The position numbers and the translations under genes are program-made. From positions 1 through 46,141 of the forward strand of contig CABUHE010000015.1 of NCBI GenBank assembly GCA_902491375.1: 46,141 nt of DNA. The letters run 5' to 3'. Each line of letters starts with the position of its first letter. Position 1 is the stretch's first letter. The DNA comes from an uncultured Prevotella sp. (lineage in GTDB: Bacteria; Bacteroidota; Bacteroidia; Bacteroidales; Bacteroidaceae). Positions 1 to 7,248 of the stretch are shown here, in pieces. The notes below the pieces were generated by a model. The model searched no databases. It had not been told where the DNA came from and saw only the letters and a list, made by a program, of their open reading frames with translations.

Positions 1-50
1 GGATGAGTATCCTGCGGGACTCTTTTTTTTGTGTGTCTGCGGGTGTGGAT

Positions 51-92
51 GGGAGCAATGGGATATATGGGAGGAATGGGATATATGGGAGG
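51..92. repeat. 18-bp tandem repeat, about 2.3 copies
   Basis: The unit gggaggaatgggatatat occurs at 69-86, with a one-base variant at 51-68 and a third partial copy at 87-92. It lies in non-coding DNA. It is a small variable-number repeat with no evident function. Confidence 0.75.
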
Positions 93-496
93 TGATTGTT
101 TGCTTGTAGAGCCTTTTTAGTGTCTGTCGGGTAATCGGGAGGAGTTTGTCCTTATGTATTTGAACGTGTCGAAGTTTATAAATCTTGTTTGCTTTAGCTC
201 TTTTATGCTGTTCTGAATGTCGCTTTCATTGTTGTATTCTGGTATGATAGGCAGGCGTATTGTTGTTTTTTCTGGTGAGATCTGCGATGCAAGCAGATGC
301 AGATTTTGTTTTACAATACTGTTAGATCCTGAAGTATAGCCTTGTAAATGTGTAGATTCATATCACAGATACTTTTGATAAGGTTTGTTGATTCTTGTTG
401 ATGATTCAATGACCATGTTTTTGTTGTTGTTTTTGTGCTGCGTTTCTTTTTTTGATATGTAGTTAAACGCGTGTCATAAGATATTTCATGAAAAAA

Positions 497-529
497 GGCT
501 AATAAGCTATGTTGAAAAGCTTATTAACC
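497..529 (-). terminator. terminator of the L-serine ammonia-lyase gene
   Basis: Arms at 497-508 and 518-529 pair over 12 bases, with one G-U pair when read on the minus strand. On that strand the hairpin is followed by a run of six T. It starts 30 bases past the stop codon of the minus-strand serine ammonia-lyase gene, as expected for intrinsic termination. Confidence 0.7.
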
Positions 530-558
530 TTATTATAACTATATGATTATTTTTGATA

Positions 559-1785
559 TTACTCGTTTCTGCTTGCATTGGGAGCGAGAATCTTTGCCAA
601 TCCTCCAGAACTTGTTTCTTTGTAAAGTGAAGGAATGTCGTGTCCAGTCTGTTTCATGACGTTTACAACCTTGTCGAATGAAACACGGTGAGTGCCGTCA
701 GAGAAAGCAGAATAGAGATTTGAGTCGAGTGCGCGAGTCGCAGCAAAGGCATTGCGCTCAATACAAGGAATCTGTACAAGTCCACAGATTGGGTCGCAGG
801 TCATTCCGAGGTGGTGTTCAAGTCCCATTTCTGCTGCGTATTCTATTTGAGAAGGACTGCCTCCGAACAGCTGACATGCTGCTCCTGATGCCATAGCACA
901 AGCTACGCCGACCTCTCCCTGACAACCGACGTCGGCGCCGGATATTGATGCGTTTTGTTTAACTATGTTTCCAATCAGACCGGCGGTAGCAATGGCGTGC
1001 AGTATGCGTGTGTCGCTGAAATTATGCCCTTTTGCAAGGTGATACAGAACGGCAGGGAGAACTCCTGACGCGCCGCAAGTCGGAGCGGTAACAATTGTAC
1101 CACCCGAAGCATTTTCTTCGCTTACAGCCAAAGCATAGGCGTATACAAGGCCACGAGTCTGTAATGACTGTTTGTAGCCTGATGCTTTTACATAATATGT
1201 TGCAGCCTTGCGTGCAAGGTTAAGCGGACCGGGCAGTCGTCCTTCCTTGCTCAATCCACGTTCGACACATTCCTGCATAGTATGCCAAACTTCAAGCAGA
1301 TAGTCCCAGATGCTGCTGTCTTCGCACAGGTCGACATATTCCCAGTAGCTTCGGCCGTTGTCGTCACACCATTTCATTATTTCTGTCATGGTATTCATTT
1401 CATAGACTTCCGGCGAATCAAACATATCGTTTTCCTTCTTGCCTTCCGACAAAGCTCCACCTCCGATGCTGTAGACTGTCCATTCTTTTTGAACGTTCTG
1501 GTCAGCATCACGGGCCACAAACTTCATTCCGTTGGGGTGGAATGGCAGGAATACGTCCGGCTGCCAGTTGATTGTAACTGGCGCAGTTTCCTGTAAAACC
1601 TCTTTTATGGCGACATCAGTCATGTGCCCCTTGCCGGTAGCTGCCAGACTTCCGTAGAGTGTAACCTCAAATGATGCGGCATCTCTGTGTTTCTCCAAGA
1701 ACAGTTTTGCTGCCTTCTGAGGCCCCATTGTGTGGCTGCTCGACGGCCCTTTACCTATTTTATAAAGCTCTCTAAGTGATTTCAT
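559..1785 (-). CDS. sdaA: L-serine ammonia-lyase (single-chain, iron-sulfur)
   Basis: This enzyme deaminates L-serine to pyruvate and ammonia in the cytoplasm. The 408-residue protein fits the single-chain form, with the beta domain first and the catalytic alpha domain second. Near the N-terminus is PSSSHTMGP, the hallmark of the family. The C-terminal half carries the conserved cysteines expected to hold the [4Fe-4S] cluster, in TCGASG near residue 237 and in CDPICGLVQIPC near 328-339. The ATG start is supported by a good Bacteroidetes promoter about 30 bases upstream and by the position of the PSSSHT motif close to the N-terminus. It appears monocistronic, with its own promoter and terminator. 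The neighbours do not suggest a pathway. Confidence 0.95.
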   Translation of the reverse strand: MKSLRELYKIGKGPSSSHTMGPQKAAKLFLEKHRDAASFEVTLYGSLAATGKGHMTDVAIKEVLQETAPVTINWQPDVFLPFHPNGMKFVARDADQNVQKEWTVYSIGGGALSEGKKENDMFDSPEVYEMNTMTEIMKWCDDNGRSYWEYVDLCEDSSIWDYLLEVWHTMQECVERGLSKEGRLPGPLNLARKAATYYVKASGYKQSLQTRGLVYAYALAVSEENASGGTIVTAPTCGASGVLPAVLYHLAKGHNFSDTRILHAIATAGLIGNIVKQNASISGADVGCQGEVGVACAMASGAACQLFGGSPSQIEYAAEMGLEHHLGMTCDPICGLVQIPCIERNAFAATRALDSNLYSAFSDGTHRVSFDKVVNVMKQTGHDIPSLYKETSSGGLAKILAPNASRNE

Positions 1786-1815
1786 CTTATAACAAATAAT
1801 TCATTATTTTCATCG

Positions 1816-1846
1816 CAAAGTTAATCAAAAAAGCTCACAGAGGCAA
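1816..1846 (-). promoter_or_regulatory. promoter of the L-serine ammonia-lyase gene
   Basis: Read on the minus strand, TAACTTTG (plus coordinates 1816-1823) matches the Bacteroidetes -7 element TAnnTTTG. A TTG (1844-1846) lies 20 bases upstream, fitting the -33 element. The predicted leader is about 25 nt. Confidence 0.65.
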
Positions 1847-1917
1847 GTCATTGAACTGTTTTATTATGCCACATTCACATCAGTTACAATATCGTAACGT
1901 AAGGTGTTGTCTTTCAG

Positions 1918-2020
1918 AGCGTTGTAAAACGGCATGTTTTATGTTCCAATATGTGCCCTTTCTGTGTGCGTTTGATGGTCTTTTACAGCATGAAAAGCCA
2001 TCTTTTGCGTAGCGTAATAT
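1918..2020. repeat. dispersed intergenic repeat, copy 1 (degenerate)
   Basis: This about 100-bp block has the make-up of five other intergenic blocks in the window. It consists of units of roughly 22 bases containing variants of gttgtaaaa, ggcatcttttg and agcatgaaaagccatctttt. It lies between the promoters of the serine ammonia-lyase gene and the gene at 2305. It is among the most diverged copies and has no clean long hairpin. The rest of 1786-2304 holds only the two promoters. Confidence 0.6.
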
Positions 2021-2217
2021 TTCAATTTGAAATTTATCGGCAAAACAGCTTAATGTTGGATGTTTATTATTTACTGTTTCCATAATGTTGTTTTACAGTT
2101 TACAGATAACAAATCACGTTGTCAGAGTGAGCCTTTTTACACTTTGATGCGTCTTGTAGTGTAATTCTGACGTTTAATTTATAATTATGTGGCAGTTTGA
2201 TATATTTCTTCAAAAAA

Positions 2218-2248
2218 TTGTTTTTTTCCGTAAAAATACATATCTTTG
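2218..2248 (+). promoter_or_regulatory. promoter of the 2305 gene
   Basis: TTG at 2218-2220 and TATCTTTG at 2241-2248 match the -33 and -7 elements with a 20-base spacer. The predicted leader is about 50 nt. This probably drives the 2305 and 2902 genes together. Confidence 0.65.
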
Positions 2249-2304
2249 CAAAATGAGCTTGTGTCGAATCAGCGTGTATGTAAATCAATACTGTTTCACA
2301 GATT

Positions 2305-2889
2305 ATGCTTGGATTAAAACGTAAAATCGTGTGGTTGGCCCGTATTGGCCATTGCCGGGGGTTCGGCGTACAGTCGCCGTGGGCCTATATGATAGTGCGT
2401 TATGTCATAAACGAGCATTATCCGTATTATGCTTATGAGCCGTTGGCGAAGGCTTATCCATGTGCAGACCTGTCAAAACGCAAGCTGCGCGAGCTTTGTC
2501 TTAGGTTAGCCAATTATGCGCAACCACATCAGGTCGTTGCTTATGCTTGTACAGACGAAGCTGTGGAAGCATATATAAAAGCCGGTTGCAAGTCGGCTGA
2601 ATATAAAGAAATGTCCAGCGAAGAGCATATTAGTGATTTGCGTGGCGCCGACTTCGCGCTTATTTCGCCATCCGAGAGCTGCCGTAAGGCCTTTGAAACT
2701 GCAGTTGAAGGGGCAAAAGACGGTATGGTGGTTATGCTTTCAGACATATATAAAGATAAGAAAATGCGCCAATTGTGGCGCGAAGTGGTATCAAGACAAC
2801 AGAATATAGTATCATTCGACCTGTATTATTGCGGTTTGGTGTTTTTTGACAAGAAGCGATTTAAGCAGAACTACATAATAAATTTTTAA
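2305..2889 (+). CDS. uncharacterised 194-residue protein
   Basis: I do not recognise a characterised family. The N-terminus has GHCRGFGVQSPWAYMIVRYV, which recalls the GVHSPF opening of a set of Bacteroidetes proteins related to class I methyltransferases. No glycine-rich SAM-binding motif is visible, so this may be a reduced or inactive relative; that is inference. There is no signal peptide or membrane segment, so it is probably cytoplasmic. The ATG follows a clear promoter. The adenosyltransferase gene starts 12 bases after its stop, so the two are probably one operon, although this does not by itself prove a link to cobalamin. Confidence 0.8.
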   Translation: MLGLKRKIVWLARIGHCRGFGVQSPWAYMIVRYVINEHYPYYAYEPLAKAYPCADLSKRKLRELCLRLANYAQPHQVVAYACTDEAVEAYIKAGCKSAEYKEMSSEEHISDLRGADFALISPSESCRKAFETAVEGAKDGMVVMLSDIYKDKKMRQLWREVVSRQQNIVSFDLYYCGLVFFDKKRFKQNYIINF

Positions 2890-2901
2890 CCCATTACGAC
2901 T

Positions 2902-3465
2902 ATGAAAATAACGAAGGTATATACAAAGACCGGTGACGAAGGGACGACAAGTCTGGTCGGCGGCGTCAGAGTGAAGAAGACAAACTCACGTATCGAAGCA
3001 TACGGAACAGTAGACGAACTGAGTGCTGACCTCGGACTGCTGGCCTCGTTCATGAAAGACGGCCCTGACAAGAAACTGATATACCGCATACAGCGCAACC
3101 TGTTTACGGTTTGCTCATATCTTGCAACTGACAAAACCAAGACGCAGCTTGCTCCGTCATACACTCTCGATCCGGATGAAGTGGAGACCCTTGAGAAAGA
3201 AATAGACAACATCATAGCCGGAATACCTCAGCAGACAGCATTCATCCTGCCCGGAGGCTCGCACGTGGCAGCCATGGCTCACGTATGCCGTACAGTGTGC
3301 AGGCGTGCTGAGCGAAGAATATTCTTCCTTGCAGAGACCACCGAACTTGACCCGGAGGTGCTTCAATACATGAACCGTCTTAGTGACTATCTGTTTGTGT
3401 TAGCGAGAAAATTAAACTTTATTGACGGTGTCAGAGAAAAAACGTGGCAGAAATCTTGCAAATAA
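2902..3465 (+). CDS. PduO-type cob(I)alamin adenosyltransferase
   Basis: This enzyme transfers the adenosyl group of ATP to reduced cobalamin, making adenosylcobalamin in the cytoplasm. The 187-residue length is typical. The ATP-binding N-terminus reads TKTGDEGTTSLVGG, followed by RIEAYGTVDELSADLG. The C-terminal helix has RTVCRRAERR. All are signatures of the PduO/MMAB family rather than CobA. It follows the 2305 gene by 12 bases and is probably cotranscribed. No cobalamin-dependent enzyme and no cobalamin riboswitch is visible nearby, so its role is probably general cofactor salvage. Confidence 0.93.
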   Translation: MKITKVYTKTGDEGTTSLVGGVRVKKTNSRIEAYGTVDELSADLGLLASFMKDGPDKKLIYRIQRNLFTVCSYLATDKTKTQLAPSYTLDPDEVETLEKEIDNIIAGIPQQTAFILPGGSHVAAMAHVCRTVCRRAERRIFFLAETTELDPEVLQYMNRLSDYLFVLARKLNFIDGVREKTWQKSCK

Positions 3466-3485
3466 GAAAAAATATATTACTTTTG
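3456..3485 (+). promoter_or_regulatory. promoter of the DUF2795-like gene
   Basis: TTG at 3456-3458 and TACTTTTG at 3478-3485 are separated by exactly 19 bases, one of the best matches to the Bacteroidetes promoter in the window. The -33 part overlaps the end of the adenosyltransferase gene. The predicted leader is about 25 nt. Confidence 0.75.
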
Positions 3486-3517
3486 CGCCCGATAAAAACA
3501 CGTAAAAAATTAAGGTT

Positions 3518-3739
3518 ATGTATTGGACACTTGAATTGGCTTCAAAACTCGAAGATGCACCCTGGCCCGCAACCAAGGACGAGCTGATTGACTATGCAAT
3601 ACGCTCGGGCGCACCTCTTGAAGTACTGGAAAATCTGCAAGAGATAGAAGACGAAGGCGACGTTTACGAAAGTATCGAGGATATATGGCCCGACTATCCC
3701 ACTAAAGAAGACTTCCTGTTCAACGAGGACGAGTATTAA
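3518..3739 (+). CDS. small acidic DUF2795-like protein
   Basis: The 73-residue acidic protein resembles the short DUF2795 proteins common in Bacteroidales. They have an N-terminal helical segment (here WPATKDELIDYAIRSGAP) and an acidic tail rich in Asp, Glu and Tyr. Function is unknown. It has no signal peptide and is probably cytoplasmic. It has a strong promoter of its own despite following the adenosyltransferase gene closely, which argues that it is a real and well-expressed gene. The stretch after it holds a long inverted repeat. Confidence 0.85.
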   Translation: MYWTLELASKLEDAPWPATKDELIDYAIRSGAPLEVLENLQEIEDEGDVYESIEDIWPDYPTKEDFLFNEDEY

Positions 3740-3763
3740 ACGGGGCTTTAAAATTTAAAAATT

Positions 3764-3836
3764 TAAGAGTTAAGAATCAACGAAAAGATTTCTTTAGGCA
3801 GTAGTCTGAAGCGCTTTTCCTGATTCTTAACTCTTA
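3764..3836. repeat. long inverted repeat with nested hairpin
   Basis: A perfect 16-base inverted repeat has arms at 3764-3779 and 3821-3836. Inside it a second short pair (gaaaag at 3782-3787, cttttc at 3814-3819) could stack on the first. It lies between the DUF2795-like gene and the T9SS operon. It could end transcription or be the remnant of a small mobile hairpin element. The right arm is followed by tttatt, a weak T-rich tail. Confidence 0.6.
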
Positions 3837-3886
3837 TTTATTAATCTGTAATTGCAATAAATCATAAACGGCTGCGTTATATTATC

Positions 3887-4825
3887 GTGCGAAAACGACT
3901 ATACATCATATCAGCTCTGCTGTTGCTCGCCGTCTCAAGAGCCGGCGCGCAGTATGATGTGTCGTTCAGCCATTATTGGGATCTCGAACCGTATTATAAT
4001 GCTGCGGCAGTAGGCAAGCAGTCGAAGCTGAACATAACGGCAGCTTACGCAATGAGCTTCGCCGGATTCGAGAACAATCCTAAGTCAATGTATGTTGGCG
4101 CGGACATGCCGTTGTTTCTGCTTAACAACTATCACGGCGTAGGCGTTTCGCTGCTGAACGACCAGATAGGTCTTTTTACCCATCAGCGCATGGCCATTCA
4201 GTATGCCTATAAGCACACACTTTTCGGCGGTATGCTGAGTGCCGGCGTGCAGCTTGGACTGCTCAGCGAGGGTTTCGACGGCTCAAAGCTGGACATTGAA
4301 GATTCAAGCGATCCGGCTTTCTCCACGTCTGAAGTCAACGGAAGCGCGTTCGACATAGGTTTCGGTATGTATTATACATACGGACCGTGGTATGTCGGAC
4401 TGTCAGCCCAGCATATCACCTCGCCGCTTGTAGAACTTGGAGAAACCAACGAATTGCAGATAGATCCGACGTTTTATTTGACCGGAGGATACAATATTAA
4501 GCTGAGAAATCCGTTTTTAACAATACATCCGTCAGTGCTGTTAAGGACAGACGGTGTGGCATGGCGCGGCGACATTTCAGGCCGACTTGTATATACAAAC
4601 GACAAGAAAATGCTATACGGAGGTCTGTCATATAGTCCGACAAATTCGGTAACTGTACTTGTAGGCGGCAATTTCCACGGTGTTCACATAGGCTACAGCT
4701 ACGAGGTTTACACGTCGGCAATAAGCATCGGCAACGGAAGTCACGAGCTTATACTGGGCTATCAGATGGACATCAATCTGTTCAAGAAAGGACGTAACAA
4801 ACATAAAAGCGTAAGAATATTATAA
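3887..4825 (+). CDS. PorP/SprF-like T9SS outer-membrane protein
   Basis: This belongs to the PorP/SprF family of outer-membrane beta-barrels associated with type IX secretion. A signal peptide ends at SRAGAQ near residue 21. The family motif follows: SFSHYWDLEPYYNAAAVG, then GADMPLF and GVGVSLLNDQIGLF. The rest alternates short strands and turns. The start is GTG, chosen because the signal peptide begins there and no in-frame ATG lies between it and the mature domain. It sits 63 bases upstream of gldK, the arrangement usual for T9SS operons, and is probably cotranscribed with it. Length (312) is typical. Confidence 0.92.
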   Translation: MRKRLYIISALLLLAVSRAGAQYDVSFSHYWDLEPYYNAAAVGKQSKLNITAAYAMSFAGFENNPKSMYVGADMPLFLLNNYHGVGVSLLNDQIGLFTHQRMAIQYAYKHTLFGGMLSAGVQLGLLSEGFDGSKLDIEDSSDPAFSTSEVNGSAFDIGFGMYYTYGPWYVGLSAQHITSPLVELGETNELQIDPTFYLTGGYNIKLRNPFLTIHPSVLLRTDGVAWRGDISGRLVYTNDKKMLYGGLSYSPTNSVTVLVGGNFHGVHIGYSYEVYTSAISIGNGSHELILGYQMDINLFKKGRNKHKSVRIL

Positions 4826-4888
4826 GGAAAGCATAAAGTCGGAGACCCGTAGGCGTGTCTCCTTACTCTATAAACTTATAAGCTGAAT

Positions 4889-6337
4889 ATGAAGAAGACA
4901 AATATATTAATGGCGCTAGCCATATTCGCTACGGCCGTGCTTACGGGCTGTTTCGGCGGCAGAATGTCGACGATAGGGCGTGGTGGCGAAGTTGTCGGCG
5001 TTGGAGGACGGAGCTTCACCGAGCCTACGCCTTACGGAATGACCATGATCAAGAGGGGATTCCTCAAGATGGGTATTGATAAGGAAGACAGCCTTTGGGG
5101 ACGTCAGACACCTACAAAGGAGATTTCTGTCGACGGATTCTGGATGGACGAGACAGAAGTTACCAACTCTGAGTACCGCCAGTTTGTATATTGGGTGCGC
5201 GACTCAATTCTCCGCACACGTTTGGCTGACCCGGCTTATGGCGGCGACGAGACTTACATGATAACCGAAGACAAGAACGGCGACCCTGTTACGCCGCACT
5301 TGAACTGGAAAAAGGCTCTGCCACGTAAGCCCAATGAGGATGAGCAGCGCGCTATAGAGAGCCTTTACGTTACTAATCCTGTTACCGGAGAGAAGATGCT
5401 CGACGCAAGTCAGATGAACTATCGTTACGAGGTCTACGATTATACGGCAGCCGCTCTGCGCCGCAACCGGCTCGATCCGGTGCAGCGCAATCTTAATACG
5501 GATGTGCAGGTAAATCCTGATGAAGTGGTGATGATTTCTAAGGATACAGCATATATTGACGATGAGGGACGCATCGTGCGCCAGACAATCGACCGTCCGT
5601 TGAGCGGACCGTGGGATTTCCTTAACACTTATATAGTCAATATTTATCCTGACACAACATGCTGGGTGAACGATTTCGTTAATTCAGACAACGAGACATA
5701 CATGCGTCTTTACTTCAGCAGTCCTACATACAATGACTATCCTGTTGTAGGAGTAACCTGGGAGCAGGCAAATGCTTTCTGCGCCTGGCGTACAGACTAT
5801 CTGCTTAAAGGACTTGGTGGCGAGGCACGCTATATACAGCGTTATCGTCTGCCGACTGAAGCAGAGTGGGAATATGCCGCACGTGGCAAGGACGGCACAG
5901 AGTTTCCATGGGAACAGGTTGATGTTAAGAACGAGGACGGATGTTTCTTTGCCAACTTCAAGCCCGACAAGGGTAATTATACGGAGGACGGCAATCTTAT
6001 AACGAGCCGTGTGGGGCTGTTCTCATCCAATTCGAACGGTCTGTTTGACATGGCCGGCAATGTTGCCGAGTGGACCAGTACTACTTATACTGAGGCCGGT
6101 GTCGACGCGATGAACGACCTTAACCCTGAGCTGAAGTATAACGCAGCGAAGGAAGATCCGTACCGACTGAAGAAGAAAAGTGTGCGCGGAGGTTCATGGA
6201 AAGACCCTGAGTCGTTCATCCGCTCAGCATGGCGCACGTGGGAATATCAGAACCAGCCGCGTTGTTATATAGGCTTCCGTTGCGTTAGAAGCCTCGCATC
6301 TACAACAAGCACTAAACAAAAAGGGAGGAAGAGATAA
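4889..6337 (+). CDS. gldK: T9SS ring lipoprotein GldK/PorK
   Basis: GldK (PorK) forms, with GldN, the periplasmic ring of the T9SS under the outer membrane. A lipoprotein signal peptide ends at VLTGC, with Cys21 as the lipidation site. The mature part is a formylglycine-generating-enzyme-like (sulfatase-modifying) fold. Recognisable pieces are GFWMDETEVTNSEYRQF, YPVVGVTWEQANAFCAW, RLPTEAEWEYAARG, GLFDMAGNVAEW, RGGSWKD and YIGFRCVR at the end. An insert between about residues 90 and 270 is usual in GldK. In this family the fold is structural, not enzymatic. Its stop overlaps the start of gldL by one base, so the two are translationally linked. Confidence 0.96.
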   Translation: MKKTNILMALAIFATAVLTGCFGGRMSTIGRGGEVVGVGGRSFTEPTPYGMTMIKRGFLKMGIDKEDSLWGRQTPTKEISVDGFWMDETEVTNSEYRQFVYWVRDSILRTRLADPAYGGDETYMITEDKNGDPVTPHLNWKKALPRKPNEDEQRAIESLYVTNPVTGEKMLDASQMNYRYEVYDYTAAALRRNRLDPVQRNLNTDVQVNPDEVVMISKDTAYIDDEGRIVRQTIDRPLSGPWDFLNTYIVNIYPDTTCWVNDFVNSDNETYMRLYFSSPTYNDYPVVGVTWEQANAFCAWRTDYLLKGLGGEARYIQRYRLPTEAEWEYAARGKDGTEFPWEQVDVKNEDGCFFANFKPDKGNYTEDGNLITSRVGLFSSNSNGLFDMAGNVAEWTSTTYTEAGVDAMNDLNPELKYNAAKEDPYRLKKKSVRGGSWKDPESFIRSAWRTWEYQNQPRCYIGFRCVRSLASTTSTKQKGRKR

Positions 6338-7242
6338 TGACTGAGTACAGCAAGTATAATATAATTTACCGCCTGCAGAAGTGGCTTGACAGCGTTCCGG
6401 GACAAACGTTCCTCAACTACGCCTATAGCTGGGGTGCGTCTATCGTAATCTTGGGTACATTGTTCAAACTTACACACTTGCCTGGTGCCAACGTCATGCT
6501 TTATATAGGTATGGGTACTGAGGTATTGGTGTTCTTTATTTCTGCGTTCGACCGTCCTTTCGACAAGACCGCAATAGGCAAAGAATTGCCGACTCACGTT
6601 GAAGAAGATGAGAGCGTGGCAGATGAGTCTTATGCAGATGAAACAGGTGAAGAGTCTGCTGAAGAGGCAGTTGAAGAACCTCGCGTTGCAGCAGTCCAGC
6701 CTGGAATGGTCGCTTATGTAGGTCCTGTTGCAGGTCAGCCTGTTACAGTACAGGGTACAGCAGTTGCAGGCGCACCGACAGAAAACGCAGGTGCTGAAGC
6801 TGAAACCGCGGCCGGTGAGAGTGCTGTTGCCGCAGGTACTGCTCAGGGACAGCCGGTAGTTGTAGGTCAGGCCGTGCCAAACTGGGTATCAGCACAGCAG
6901 CAGGTATCGCCGGAAATGGAAGAAGCTACAAGCAATTATGTAGACGAATTGAAGAAACTTACCGAGATGCTTGCAAAGGTTTCGGAACAAAGTTCAAGGC
7001 TTACACGCGATTCGGAAGAGATGGAGAATCTCAACCGCACGCTTACAGGTATCTGCAAGGTTTACGAGATGCAGCTTAAAGGTGCGAGTGCACAGATCGG
7101 TACGATTGACGAAATCAATGAGCAGTCGCGCAAGATGGCTTCGCAGATTGAACAGCTTAACAAGATTTACGCCCGTATGATTGAGGCAATGACCGTTAAC
7201 ATGCGTGCCACCGCAACCAACGGGACCAACACTGAAGTGTAA
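6337..7242 (+). CDS. gldL: T9SS inner-membrane motor protein GldL/PorL
   Basis: GldL, with GldM, forms the proton-powered motor of the T9SS in the inner membrane. Two membrane segments lie at about residues 24-44 and 49-71. The second contains an acidic residue, Glu62 in GTEVLVFF, probably the conserved membrane glutamate needed for proton coupling in the family; the numbering match is my inference. From about 85 to 190 there is a long low-complexity stretch, first rich in Glu/Asp, then in Ala, Val, Gly and Pro. The last 110 residues are predicted coiled coil. The start is the ATG overlapping the gldK stop, preceded by a purine-rich aagggaggaa. It is longer than a minimal GldL because of the linker. 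Confidence 0.95.
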   Translation: MTEYSKYNIIYRLQKWLDSVPGQTFLNYAYSWGASIVILGTLFKLTHLPGANVMLYIGMGTEVLVFFISAFDRPFDKTAIGKELPTHVEEDESVADESYADETGEESAEEAVEEPRVAAVQPGMVAYVGPVAGQPVTVQGTAVAGAPTENAGAEAETAAGESAVAAGTAQGQPVVVGQAVPNWVSAQQQVSPEMEEATSNYVDELKKLTEMLAKVSEQSSRLTRDSEEMENLNRTLTGICKVYEMQLKGASAQIGTIDEINEQSRKMASQIEQLNKIYARMIEAMTVNMRATATNGTNTEV

Positions 7243-7248
7243 AGAATA

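Larger units (their letters stand above)
1..558. other. gene-free left edge
   Basis: No coding region can be supported here on either strand. The sequence is T-rich on the plus strand. It contains a short 18-base tandem repeat near its start and, at its right end, a hairpin that serves the minus-strand serine ammonia-lyase gene. A hairpin followed by a T run may be cut by the left edge of the window, which would fit the end of a plus-strand gene outside it. Confidence 0.5.

Noticed and set aside
4889..6337. GldK as a true formylglycine-generating (sulfatase-activating) enzyme
   Set aside because: The gene is in a T9SS operon, encodes a lipoprotein and has the GldK inserts; the fold is shared but the context makes GldK certain.
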